DNA of 64,000 bases, taken from the NCBI RefSeq assembly GCF_042652345.1, contig NZ_JBHSJJ010000003.1, positions 434,001 to 498,000 on the forward strand. The letters run 5' to 3'. Of the stretch, positions 52,946 to 63,000 are shown one piece after another. The stretch is from Negadavirga shengliensis. GTDB taxonomy: Bacteria; Bacteroidota; Bacteroidia; Cytophagales; Cyclobacteriaceae. Every line of letters begins with the position of its first letter. Position 1 is the stretch's first letter. The notes under the pieces were generated by a model that was given only the letters and a program-made list of their open reading frames with translations, was not told the DNA's origin and made no database searches. The position numbers and the translations under genes are program-made.

Positions 52946-54460
52946 TCAGTAATAAGGGCCTTCTTCCAGAATGACCTGTAAGTGAGGCTTATGTTGTTGA
53001 ATGGCCGTGATGATGTCTTTTTTTACCGGGGTTCCGAAAAGATATACTTTTTTAAGGTGGGGGAAGTTAAGGAGATGTAAAGCATGCCCGTCTTTCAGCG
53101 GAGTGAAAGAAAGGTTGAGTTCTTCGAGGTTGGGCAACTGCTGCAGGTAGGGGAGACCGGAACCATCGATGGCTGTTTTTTGCAAAACCAACCGTTTCAG
53201 ATTTTCCATTTGCCCCAGGTGATACAGCTCGTCATCGGAGATGTTGGTGGATGCAAGGGATATTCGGGAAAAATAAGAGGAATAAGGAGCTATTTCCAAC
53301 AATTCCTTGCTTGAAATGGGACTGGGAGGGAACTTCATTTTCATTCCAAAATAATAACCATCCGCTTCCTCGTCCGGTACGATCTGAACATTTATCTTCG
53401 TGCCGATTTCTTTTAACTCGACCTTCATCTCTTCAAATGCCTCTTTTTCCAGGGCCAATCTTCGTTGGGTCTTCCTGATGGCGGGCAGTAACTTGTCGAT
53501 ACTGTTTTTGAATTCGATGTCTTCGATGTCCGAGAGCCGTAGTTCCTGCGGGGCACCACTTTCAATCCAGTAGGCAAGAAGGTCAATCTCATCCTTGGTC
53601 AGCCCCGGCTTTCCCTCCGGCGGCATCCTGTCCTCATCAGATTCAGGGAGTAAAATCCTGGCCATCAACTCGCTTTTTTCCAGGTCGCCGGGGACAACTG
53701 CGGGATTGCCGCTTTCACCGGCCTTTAATATATGGTCATGCGAGATCAAAAGCAGATCCCCTTTGGTTTTGTTTTCATTGTGACAGCTTGCACATTTGGA
53801 GTCAATAATGGTGGTCACGACGTCTTCATAGAGCAGCATTTCCTCCACAGGCCTGATTTCAACCGAAGTGCTGCCGGGGAACATGGAAGCCAGCGGCTGG
53901 GTCAAATAATCCTGTCCGTGGGTCAATGATCCACCCAGGTGACTGGTGTATCCCAGAGCGCCATTGGTAAAAAGCAAGGCTGTCCAAAAAAACAAACCGG
54001 CCTTTTCCGAGACCATTTCCCAATAATAGTAAGCCGCGGTGGTTATCGAAATTCCCGTGCCTGTCAGAAGTCCACCGACGAGGTGGTTTTTCACAAGCTG
54101 CCCGGAATATTCTTCAGTAGCATATAAAAGATATCCTGCCACTATGGCGATGAATGTCGTCAAACAGGCCATTCCCAACAAGACCTGGAATATCAAGGAG
54201 TGTCTGAAGGGGGGAAGTATACTTCCCAGTAATGCAAACAGGGTGAATATAATGATGAGTACGATAGGGAAATGAAGGACCAGCGGATGAAAACGTCCTA
54301 TAAGTTCCAAGACGGGTATTTCGGCTTCAAATTCTGAAGGCAAAAACGGAATGGAAGCATAAACCATGAGGAATATCAAAGGGACTATGATCCCTGCTTT
54401 TTTCAGATTTGAATGAAGTGCCGTTGCTGTATTTGTATTTGCTTCCTTGATAATTTCCAT
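52946..54460 (-). CDS. Membrane cytochrome: DUF2231 + Planctomycete-type cytochrome c + leucine-rich repeat
   Basis: 504 residues. Four or five membrane segments at residues 25-190 include the DUF2231-like LIGRFHPLVLHFPIVLIII. Then a Planctomycete-type cytochrome c domain follows with CASCHNENKTKGDLLL and RMPPEGKPGLTKDEIDLLAYWIESG, binding one heme. The last 130 residues are leucine-rich repeats (ENLKRLVLQKTAIDGSGL, PNLEELNLSFTPLKD). This domain string is common in Planctomycetes and Verrucomicrobia. Here it follows the DUF1552 and DUF1592 genes on the same strand. Confidence 0.85.
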   Translation of the reverse strand: MEIIKEANTNTATALHSNLKKAGIIVPLIFLMVYASIPFLPSEFEAEIPVLELIGRFHPLVLHFPIVLIIIFTLFALLGSILPPFRHSLIFQVLLGMACLTTFIAIVAGYLLYATEEYSGQLVKNHLVGGLLTGTGISITTAAYYYWEMVSEKAGLFFWTALLFTNGALGYTSHLGGSLTHGQDYLTQPLASMFPGSTSVEIRPVEEMLLYEDVVTTIIDSKCASCHNENKTKGDLLLISHDHILKAGESGNPAVVPGDLEKSELMARILLPESDEDRMPPEGKPGLTKDEIDLLAYWIESGAPQELRLSDIEDIEFKNSIDKLLPAIRKTQRRLALEKEAFEEMKVELKEIGTKINVQIVPDEEADGYYFGMKMKFPPSPISSKELLEIAPYSSYFSRISLASTNISDDELYHLGQMENLKRLVLQKTAIDGSGLPYLQQLPNLEELNLSFTPLKDGHALHLLNFPHLKKVYLFGTPVKKDIITAIQQHKPHLQVILEEGPYY

Positions 54461-54528
54461 ACTTGTATTATGCCATTGATGAAAGTCAATGGGGTAATGA
54501 AATGAATAAATGAAAAATCAGAAATCGG

Positions 54529-55914
54529 TCAGGCCATGATTTCAGTAAGTGCCCGTGTGCTGTCTGCAAATTTCTCCTGTTCTATGCCCACAGTTTGGAG
54601 CCAAGAGGTGTACAGGTTGGCCAAGGGTGTGTTTTCTTCAAATATCAGGTTTTGGCCTGATTTGATCTTGCCTCCGCCATGACCGCCGACTACTATCGGA
54701 AGGTCCCTTGGAGAATGGCGATTGCCGTCCCGAAGGCCTGAAGCAAACATGACCATAGAATTGTCCAGCAAAGTGCGGTCGCCTTCTTTGATGGACTTTA
54801 ATTTGTCTAGGAGATAGCCGTATTGTTCGATATGCCACTTGGTGATGCGGTCATATTCGTCCATCTTTTTGGGATGGTTCATGTGATGGGAAATGGAATG
54901 ATGAGCGCCGCTAACCCCATCCAAAAAAGAGAAATTTCTATTGCTCACGGAATTGCCGTACATGAAAGTAATCACCCGGCTGGCGTCACTCCACAGGGCC
55001 AATGCCATGATATCAAACATCAACCTGGTTTTTTCTGTTACATCCACTCCTGCATACACTTCCACATACTCGTCGATGCTTTGGTTGACACGGATCAATT
55101 CTTTCTTGATGTCCGGGGTGATTTTACTGGAAAAGTCCTTGATGTTCGCCTGGTTGTTGATCCGCTTTTCTATAGATCGGATGGACTCTAAGTATTCTTC
55201 CAGTTTGTCCTGATCAGAACGACCCAGGTTATTTTTAAGGGACTTGGCATCATCCATCACCGCGTCCAATATGCTCTTTTTGTGTGGGTTTTCCTGTGTG
55301 TCGTTCCCCGGTACAAACGGTTTAAACAAGCGGTCAAAAGCCAGCCTTGGATCGATTTCCTTGGAAAGGGGAGTGGTGGCGTTTTTCCAGGAGATACTGC
55401 TGGCGTACAGCCTGGTAAAGCCCACATTGATGTCCACGCCTGTAGCGATTCTGTCGAGGCCGTATTCCAAAGAGGGGAACAGCGTATCATTTTTGAAATG
55501 ATCGGCGATGATCTGATCTACCGAAATGCCTCCGCTGTTGATATTGTCCCCGGCGGTTTTTTGGATTTGCATGCAGGTAAGCAGGTTGGCCGTTTTTGCG
55601 TAGTGGCCATCGGCTCCCTGGAATATGGAATGCCTGTTCATCAACTGGCCCAATACCAAAATATCATCCTTCAAATGTTTCAATGGCTCCAATGTGGGCG
55701 AGATTTCAAAGTTTCTGCCCAATCCCTGTGGAGTCCATCTGTCAGGGTGGACACCGTTCGGCATAAACATGAACACTGACCGTACAGGAAAGCCGGTGTC
55801 ACCAAATGTTTTCAGGTTTAAGGGTGAGGCCATTGCTTCCAGAACCGGGAGAGCAATGGCAGCTCCCACGCCTTTAAGCATTTTTCTCCGGGATATTTGC
55901 CATTTCTTTTTCAT
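54529..55914 (-). CDS. DUF1552 family protein with Tat signal
   Basis: 461 residues. The N terminus carries SRRKMLKGVGAAIALPVLEAMA, a twin-arginine signal, so the folded protein is sent to the periplasm. The body is the DUF1552 family, a relative of the DUF1501/alkaline-phosphatase-like sulfatase fold, with MFMPNGVHPDRWTPQG, SGAHHSISHH and VVGGHGGGKI. In Planctomycetes DUF1552 and DUF1592 genes almost always occur together, as here. The enzymatic role is not established. The gene is 96 bp downstream of the DUF1592 gene. Confidence 0.88.
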   Translation of the reverse strand: MKKKWQISRRKMLKGVGAAIALPVLEAMASPLNLKTFGDTGFPVRSVFMFMPNGVHPDRWTPQGLGRNFEISPTLEPLKHLKDDILVLGQLMNRHSIFQGADGHYAKTANLLTCMQIQKTAGDNINSGGISVDQIIADHFKNDTLFPSLEYGLDRIATGVDINVGFTRLYASSISWKNATTPLSKEIDPRLAFDRLFKPFVPGNDTQENPHKKSILDAVMDDAKSLKNNLGRSDQDKLEEYLESIRSIEKRINNQANIKDFSSKITPDIKKELIRVNQSIDEYVEVYAGVDVTEKTRLMFDIMALALWSDASRVITFMYGNSVSNRNFSFLDGVSGAHHSISHHMNHPKKMDEYDRITKWHIEQYGYLLDKLKSIKEGDRTLLDNSMVMFASGLRDGNRHSPRDLPIVVGGHGGGKIKSGQNLIFEENTPLANLYTSWLQTVGIEQEKFADSTRALTEIMA

Positions 55915-56010
55915 TTCGGCGATATTTTGGGATTAATTGAAGCCATTTCAGTCTTTAAGCAATATAATCATGTTTGTGACATTATCAAATGTTTTTTTGA
56001 TTGCCAGCTG

Positions 56011-57972
56011 TTATTCTATTTCATTGACCCTTTTTTGGAAATCACGGATTTTCATTCTGAAAGGATAGCTTTTAACCAACTCAGTAATAAAGGCATCCGG
56101 TTCAAAATTGCTGGCGATCAGGTTTTCCGTCAACTCCCTTACTGCCGTCTCATCGGAAAAGGTTGTTCCTCTGCCTACCGCAAAAGACAGGAATTTTAAA
56201 GAGAGGTTCCTGGCAAACTTCTCCTTTTCCTCCATAAGAAGGAGTTTCAGATCGGCCGGACCATCAAATTTTTCTCCTGTAGCCAGTACGCCGGTCGGAT
56301 CAATCGGGATATTGCCGTAATCCTCCCGCCATCGGCCTATCGCGTCGAAATTTTCCAGTCCAAGACCTAAAGGGTCCATCTTTTCATGACAGGATTGGCA
56401 CGCAGGGTCTGACCGGTGTCTCTCAAGCAGGGCCCTTAATCCCAAATCTTCGTGGAGCTCATCATCTTCCGGCAGTTCTGCCACATCCGGCGGAGGTGGC
56501 GGAGGTGAAGTCCCCAAGATCTCTTCCAGTACCCATTTACCTCTTAAAACAGGACTGGTACGGGTAGGCAGAGAGGTAACGGCCAATACACTGCCCATGC
56601 CCAACAACCCGCCTCTGGTACCATCGGTGATATTTACCTTCTGAAAATCTTGGCCTTCCACGCCGCTGATACCATAGTAGCTGGCCAGATCTTTATTTAG
56701 GAAAGAGTAATCGCTGTTGATCAGATCAAGGAAGTTTTTGCTTTCCGTAAGCACATGGTAGAAATAGGCGGTGGTTTCTTTATACATGGCCTCCCTGATG
56801 GCTTCCGTAAACATGGGGAACTTCGCTAAATCAGCCAAGGGGGCATTAGGGTCTTTAAGTTTGTTTATCCCCAGCCACTGGCTGACAAAGGACTCCGCAA
56901 ATCTCAAAGATTTGGGATCGTCCAACATGCGTCGTACCTGGGCCTCCAACACGCCGTCATCCTGAAGCTTTCCCTCCACGGCCAGTTGGAAAAGTTCATC
57001 ATCCGGCATACTGGACCAGAGGAAATAGGAAAGCCTGGTGGCCAGTTCAAAATCTTCTATTTTTACAGGGTCAGTCACTTCGGGCTCCTCTTCCATTTTG
57101 TACAAAAATGAAGGGGATATCAGTATGGCTTTGAACACTTCAGCCACGCTGGTGTCAAACCGTTCCGGGTTGGGCGCTGAGCTGTTGTCTGCATATATGG
57201 TTTGGAAAAGACCGATGAGCTTTTCCTTTTCCCCGGCTTTTATCAATCTTCGGTAGGCTTTGCTGGCAAAAGGAAAAATCACCTTCTCCGCGGCTTTCTC
57301 CGGTGGGTTTAAAGGCTTGAAAGTGCTGCTGAAATGAGGCATTAACCAATTCACAAACCTCTGCCAAATATTCATCCGGTATCGGATGGGGACTGCTTCC
57401 CGCCACTTGCCCCGGTCGTTGTACAGCTTGTCTACGATTTCTTCCGCTGCATCAAAATACCGCTCCATTTTGAGGGGGGTGAAGAACAATGATCCGCCTT
57501 GGTTGTCAAAGCCCGCGCCACCGGAACCTTCGGAGGGAAACCTGTTTTTGGAGTCAAAGGATACGCCTGTAAGGTCAAGGATGGTGTAATGATATTCCGT
57601 GTGGCTCAGTCTCCGGATGACCACTTTCCCGGGTGTCTTTTTTTCCAAAGACTTCACCAGGATGCCATTGATCCCTTCGGCCAAGGTATGATAATCTTCC
57701 TCGTTAAGGGGAGGTTTGGTATCGGGGGGCATTTCCTTGTTTTTGATCTGGTCTACCACTTTGAGCCATAGCTGACCGTCTTTGATGATCCTGCCTTCCT
57801 CCTCATACCTCTCCAGGTTAACCCCTCCTTTTGGATTGCCCACATTATGACAGGTATAGCAATGTTTGCGGAGCACAGGAACAATGTCTTTCACATAGTC
57901 CAAGGTTTCCTGGGCTAAGGCAGGTTGCGTACACGTAATGGCGAGTAAAAGACCAATAAGCTTCCTTAGCAT
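56011..57972 (-). CDS. DUF1592/DUF1588/DUF1595-type secreted cytochrome protein
   Basis: 653 residues with a signal peptide (ending near PALAQ). Residues 38-42 CYTCH form a c-type heme site, followed by MPPDTKPPL as Met ligand. Then come DUF1587 (RRLSHTEYHYTILDLTGV), DUF1592 (RLSYFLWSSMPDDELF) and DUF1588/1585 with RTSPVLRGKWVLEEILGTSPPPPPPDV (described in part) and a second heme motif CQSCHEKMDPLGLGLENFDAIG. This is the classic Planctomycete-type protein, generally thought to act with DUF1552 in periplasmic polymer oxidation or degradation. It is the first gene of a three-gene minus-strand operon. Confidence 0.9.
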   Translation of the reverse strand: MLRKLIGLLLAITCTQPALAQETLDYVKDIVPVLRKHCYTCHNVGNPKGGVNLERYEEEGRIIKDGQLWLKVVDQIKNKEMPPDTKPPLNEEDYHTLAEGINGILVKSLEKKTPGKVVIRRLSHTEYHYTILDLTGVSFDSKNRFPSEGSGGAGFDNQGGSLFFTPLKMERYFDAAEEIVDKLYNDRGKWREAVPIRYRMNIWQRFVNWLMPHFSSTFKPLNPPEKAAEKVIFPFASKAYRRLIKAGEKEKLIGLFQTIYADNSSAPNPERFDTSVAEVFKAILISPSFLYKMEEEPEVTDPVKIEDFELATRLSYFLWSSMPDDELFQLAVEGKLQDDGVLEAQVRRMLDDPKSLRFAESFVSQWLGINKLKDPNAPLADLAKFPMFTEAIREAMYKETTAYFYHVLTESKNFLDLINSDYSFLNKDLASYYGISGVEGQDFQKVNITDGTRGGLLGMGSVLAVTSLPTRTSPVLRGKWVLEEILGTSPPPPPPDVAELPEDDELHEDLGLRALLERHRSDPACQSCHEKMDPLGLGLENFDAIGRWREDYGNIPIDPTGVLATGEKFDGPADLKLLLMEEKEKFARNLSLKFLSFAVGRGTTFSDETAVRELTENLIASNFEPDAFITELVKSYPFRMKIRDFQKRVNEIE

Positions 57973-58105
57973 TATTCGCTTAGTTTATTTTGGGTATAGA
58001 ATATTTTCAAGAATGAAATTAATATAAATTATTCTGGAATTCAAATAGAATTTTGATAAATGGAATTTGATCGCAGTAGAAGGAAGCAGAGGACCGGGAG
58101 GAAGC

Positions 58106-58918
58106 TTATTCCTCTAAAAAAGAAGGGTATAGCGTCATGCCACCGTCCACATACAAGGTGGTTCCCGTGATATAGTCCGCGTCATCGGAAGCAAGCCAGA
58201 CGACGGCTTTGGCAACGTCTTCCGGTTCACCTATCCTGCCATAAGGTATTTTTGCCAGAAGGGCCTTTTTTCTGTTTTCATCTTTCCAGTCGTCTTCATT
58301 GATGGGAGTTTTGATGGCGCCGGGGGATATGTTGTTCACCCTGATTTTTTCCGGAGCCAATTCTTGGGCAAGAGACTGCATCAAGGTAAGGAGTCCGCCT
58401 TTGCTGGCAGCATAGTTTACCCGGCCTGCCCAGGGGATGGTATCATGTACTGAGCTGATGAAAATGATTTTTCCCTTCGCTTTTGAAAGGGTATTATCCA
58501 TGCCCTGTTTTATGAATATCCGGGCTGCCTGCTGGGCACAGTAGAAGGCGCCATAAAGGTTGGTGCGGATCACCTGGTCCCACGACTCGGCTTTCATATC
58601 CTTGAATGGCTCATCCTGCTGGATTCCGGCGTTATTGATAAGGATGTGGATGTTTCCTAATTCGTCCGTGGTTTTCAAAAAAAGTTGCTCTACTTCTTCT
58701 TTCTCGGAGACGTCCCCTTTGATGGTGATGGCTTTTGATCCGTGATTTTGGATCTCTTCTTTGGTCTTATCGGCTCCGACTTCATCCCCATGGTAATTTA
58801 CCGCAACATTCGCCCCGGCTTTTCCCAGCGCTATAGCTATAGCCTGCCCGATTCCCGAACTGGCGCCTGTGACGATGGCCGTCTGGTTGCGTAATGGTTT
58901 GTTTTTTTGGTTTTCCAT
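58106..58918 (-). CDS. Short-chain dehydrogenase, glucose 1-dehydrogenase type
   Basis: 270 residues. TGASSGIGQAIAIALGKAGA is the NAD(P)-binding motif, NNAG is present, and the catalytic Ser and Tyr/Lys are in FISSVHDTIPWAGRVNYAASKGG. The C terminus GTTLYVDGGMTLYPSF is typical of glucose 1-dehydrogenase-like SDRs, which oxidise aldoses. The gene follows the terminator of sucD and is 187 bp downstream of it on the same strand. It could be regulated separately. Confidence 0.9.
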   Translation of the reverse strand: MENQKNKPLRNQTAIVTGASSGIGQAIAIALGKAGANVAVNYHGDEVGADKTKEEIQNHGSKAITIKGDVSEKEEVEQLFLKTTDELGNIHILINNAGIQQDEPFKDMKAESWDQVIRTNLYGAFYCAQQAARIFIKQGMDNTLSKAKGKIIFISSVHDTIPWAGRVNYAASKGGLLTLMQSLAQELAPEKIRVNNISPGAIKTPINEDDWKDENRKKALLAKIPYGRIGEPEDVAKAVVWLASDDADYITGTTLYVDGGMTLYPSFLEE

Positions 58919-58950
58919 GGAGGATCACCCACCAAAAACATACCAGTTTT

Positions 58951-58991
58951 AAAAAATAAAGAAGTGGTACCGCCATGGATACCACCTCTTT
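58951..58991 (-). terminator. Rho-independent terminator of sucD
   Basis: On the minus strand AAAGA and TCTTT flank a GTGGTA/TACCAC stem (58964-58969 and 58980-58985) with one mismatch, a 10-nt loop, and then a T run (ATTTTTT). It lies 60 bp after the sucD stop. Confidence 0.75.
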
Positions 58992-59051
58992 ATCTATATT
59001 ATACATTACTGAAAGTTAATTTTGATCCGGATGGATTTTAGTTTTTGTTAT

Positions 59052-59933
59052 TCATGCATCCACTCCCAATGCCTTTGCCATCACTTCACCGATTTCAGCA
59101 GGGGATTCGGCCACATAGATGCCGTTTTCCTTCATGATCCTCATCTTGGCACTGGCGGTATCGTCTTTTCCTCCGATGATGGCACCGGCATGGCCCATCC
59201 TTCTGCCCGGAGGGGCTGTCTGGCCGGCTATAAACCCAACCACCGGTTTTTTGTTACCGTTTTCTTTGATCCATTTTGCAGCCTCGGCTTCATAATTACC
59301 GCCGATTTCTCCGATCATGACGATGGCATCTGTTTCGGGATCTTCCATCAGGAGTTGTACGGCCTCTTTGGTAGAAGTGCCGATGATGGGATCACCGCCG
59401 ATACCTATGGCGGTGGATACGCCCAGTCCTGCTTTGGAAATCTGGTCCGCGGCTTCGTAAGTAAGTGTTCCTGACTTTGACACCACGCCGACCCTTCCAG
59501 GTTTGAACACGAATCCGGGCATAATGCCGACTTTGGCTTCTCCGGGGGTAATCACGCCGGGACAGTTGGGACCGATAAGCGTGGCTCCTTTCTTCTTGAC
59601 ATAAGGTTTGGCTTTCATCATGTCTTTGACAGGAATTCCTTCCGTAATCGTGATGATCACTTTGATGCCGCCATCCGCCGCTTCAAATATGGCATCCGCT
59701 GCGAAAGCCGGAGGAACGAATATGATGGTAGTGTCGGCTCCGGTGGTTTTTACCGCGTCTTCGACCGTATTGAAAACAGGCTTGCCAAGATGTGTGCTTC
59801 CGCCTTTTCCGGGAGTCACACCCCCTACTATATTAGTTCCGTATTCAATCATTTGCTGGGCATGGAATGAACCCTCATTACCGGTAAACCCCTGCACGAT
59901 TACTTTAGAATTTTTATTTACCAAAACACTCAT
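59052..59933 (-). CDS. sucD: Succinyl-CoA synthetase alpha subunit
   Basis: 293 residues. CoA-binding N-terminal domain with VQGFTGNEGSFHAQQMIEYGTNIVGGVTPGKGG (described in part) and a ligase domain with GPNCPGVITPGEAK, GIGGDPIIGTS and the active-site His in MGHAGAIIGG, which is phosphorylated in catalysis. It makes succinyl-CoA to succinate with substrate-level phosphorylation in the citric acid cycle. The beta subunit is not in the window, so the two genes are separated, as in several Bacteroidota. It has its own promoter and terminator. Confidence 0.96.
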   Translation of the reverse strand: MSVLVNKNSKVIVQGFTGNEGSFHAQQMIEYGTNIVGGVTPGKGGSTHLGKPVFNTVEDAVKTTGADTTIIFVPPAFAADAIFEAADGGIKVIITITEGIPVKDMMKAKPYVKKKGATLIGPNCPGVITPGEAKVGIMPGFVFKPGRVGVVSKSGTLTYEAADQISKAGLGVSTAIGIGGDPIIGTSTKEAVQLLMEDPETDAIVMIGEIGGNYEAEAAKWIKENGNKKPVVGFIAGQTAPPGRRMGHAGAIIGGKDDTASAKMRIMKENGIYVAESPAEIGEVMAKALGVDA

Positions 59934-59957
59934 AGATCTCTTTTTATAGATTTGCTA

Positions 59958-59987
59958 CAAAAATAGAAGATTAAGGTCGATCACAAA
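59958..59987 (-). promoter_or_regulatory. Promoter of sucD
   Basis: On the minus strand TATTTTTG (59965-59958) matches TAnnTTTG and TTTG (59987-59984) stands 18 bp upstream, both at the spacing used by the Bacteroidota housekeeping sigma factor. Transcription would start near 59951, about 18 nt before ATG 59933. Confidence 0.65.
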
Positions 59988-60062
59988 AAGATTTGTTAAA
60001 CAATATCATTTTAAATTCAGAGTATTGCTATCTTTTTATATTTTTAAGGATTAGAACAAGAT

Positions 60063-63000
60063 ATGATGACCCGGATATTATTTTGCATGTTCTTTTTCAT
60101 CCAACTTTTCGGCGTCGTTGCCCTGGGGCAGACATTTAAGTTGAACAAGCAAATCAGGGGTTTTGGACAGGTTTCGGAAGAAATATATTCCATGGGTCAG
60201 GATAATAAGGGCTTTGTTTGGATAACAACCAGTAAAGGTACCAGATATTCCGATGGTATCATGGATTATGTTTTGCCCGATACGATACAGAATGCCCTTT
60301 CCGGACCACAGAAAGTATGGATAGATGAAGATGGGCTGGTCTGGCTTTATCATACAGTCGGGGATCCTGTGGTGTATCATTACGACTTTCAATCCTGGCA
60401 AATGATGGATTTGAACCTGCCGGATAATTTAAACAAGGATAATTTTAAATCGATTTCTTTTTTTACCTTGGGCGAAGGCCAGGAAAAAGATATTTATCTC
60501 ATATTAAACAATACCGCGGTAAAATATTCCCAGGACAAAGACCCTGAACTTCACCCGACCGAAGAACTCGGCAGCTTTCATTCTTTTTTCAAAAAAGAAG
60601 GAGAACCCTTTTTGTTTTTTTTTGATACCGGGGTCTATTCTTTCGATGCGAACGGGTTTACCTTTCGGGAGCATCCAGTTACTGACTTGGGGGAAACCAT
60701 TGTAAAGGCAGTTTACGCTGAGGATCAGGGAAAATACTATTTTCTGACCAAGGGCAGTGTATATACAGGGGAAGACATTTTTGATATGGAAAAACTGTTT
60801 TACACAGATTTTTCTGTTCCCGTTTATAGTGGAAAAGACTATTGTGACATTTGGGTTCGAAATGAACAGGTTTACTTTTTTTACAATTCCCCATTGTATA
60901 AGTATAATGCCGTGACCCGAAGAGGCTTCGAAATCCCTGCTTATCAGGATTTGCGGGTCCATCACATCAATGCGGCAATGGTGGACCGGGAAGACACCAA
61001 GTGGATAGGCACCTACCGTGGATTAGCCGTTTTGCCCAGTTTGCGGTTTCAGAATTTCGATGAACAGGCCGGACTTGTTGAATCCGATATTTCGGCGATA
61101 TATAACTATAACAGGAACAAATATGTCGCGGGATACAATGGAGGGATTCAGTTATGGGATGGTATCAGTCCTGCAAAAAATATTCCGTTCAATGCCGAGG
61201 GTACGGATAAAAACAAGTTAAACCGGGTACTCAACTTTGCGGAAGACAAGAACGGCAACCTGTGGTTTTCCGCATATCAATCCGGGATTGGCTTCTTGAA
61301 CACCAGGACAAACCAATATTTTCTTGAGGAATTGCCTGAAGACATTCCGGTAAGCTATGTGTATACGGAAGCGGACAGTCTTTGGGTAGTGGCAGGTGAT
61401 AAGATATATAGCGGGCCGATTCCCCGGCCCGGAGTTAGACCCATTGTAGGGTTGGATAAGCATATTTTATCCCAGGGTATGAATGCCGGTTTTATCCGAA
61501 AAATCGCCAAACTGCAAAATGGCAAATGGTTGGTGTTGGACAACGGCAATAATGATCCCGATAGCACGGTTGAAACCACGGAAAATACCATCAAGATAGA
61601 AGGGTATAGCTATTTGGAGAAAAATGACACGCTGTATGTAGGGACTGATGATGGCTTGTTTTACTTGGAAAATGATGAACTGCAACCCGTGATCTTTGAA
61701 GCAAATTCTATTAACCAACCTATTTATGCCATATTGGAAGATGGCACGGGAGGTTTGTGGTTTGGTACCGATGCGGGTGTGATTCTGGTCAAGGAAAAGA
61801 GGATCAGAAACTTTAATGAAAACAACGGTTTGATCGGAAATGACGTGAGCAGGGGGGCTTTGGTATCTGGAGGAAGCGGTAGGGTAATAATAGGAACTCA
61901 AAACGGTGTTTCTGTATACATACCGGAAGAGGATTATGCCAGGCCCATCGCTCCACTCGTAAATGTAGACAAGCTGACCGTTAATTCTGTGGATGAATAT
62001 TATGTAAATCATAACCTCACCATTCCTTATGCGCTGAACAGCATTGCAATAACCTATAGCGCCGTCAGTTTCTCTTCATTGCCCCAGTTGGTAGTGGAGT
62101 ATCGTTTGGAAGGTTTTCATAACGACTGGAACCAGATCGAAAACCCGAGAAACAACCAATTGTACTTTAATAATTTGCCCCCGGGAAAATACCGTCTGGC
62201 ACTAAAAGCCAGTTACAGTGGCCAGTTTGAGTCAGACGTCGCTTATTCCCCGGAGTTTTTTATCGCCAAACCGTTTTATTTGCAACTGTGGTTTATCGTG
62301 ATCGTGATTATTTTTTTTATTGCGGTGGGGATGATCATCAATATGCTTTTTCTCCAGTTCAAAAACCAGGATATTCTAAAAACCACTCTTGATGAAAAGA
62401 CATCCGAAATCAGACACAGGGAGGACCAATTCCGGAATGTATGGGACAGTTCACAGGACGGCTTGATGCTTTCGGTACTTGGTGGGAAGGTTATTGCGGC
62501 CAACCCCGCTTTGTGCCGAATGGGCAATGTAAAGGAGGAGGATTTAAAAGAGAAAGGCCTGTCTTATCTTTTTTCTGATCCCAAGTTTTATGAAAGCGTC
62601 AGGGAAAAGGTCCTTCAAGACACGCTTGAATCCTCGGAGAAAAATGGTTTTACAGGCGAATTGACGGTGCCTTTTAAAACAGGGAAAAAGGAAATTGAGC
62701 TTATCGTCAGCCTGATGGAGGCAGATTATGAGGGCAAACCTTTTTTTCTGAATGTATTCAGAGATGTTTCCAGCAAAAAGGCTTACGAACAGGGACTCAA
62801 ATATGCCAAGGAGAAAGCCGAGGAGGTCAGCAAATTGAAAAGCAGCATCCTTTCTAATATGGGCCATGAAGTCAGAACACCGCTTAACGGGATTTTAGGA
62901 AGCACCGAAAACATGATACAGTCCAGGGCAGGTGACAGGGAACTTATAGAGCAGTTGGAGATCATTAAAGAAAGTGGTGAAAGATTGCTGCAGACCATGA

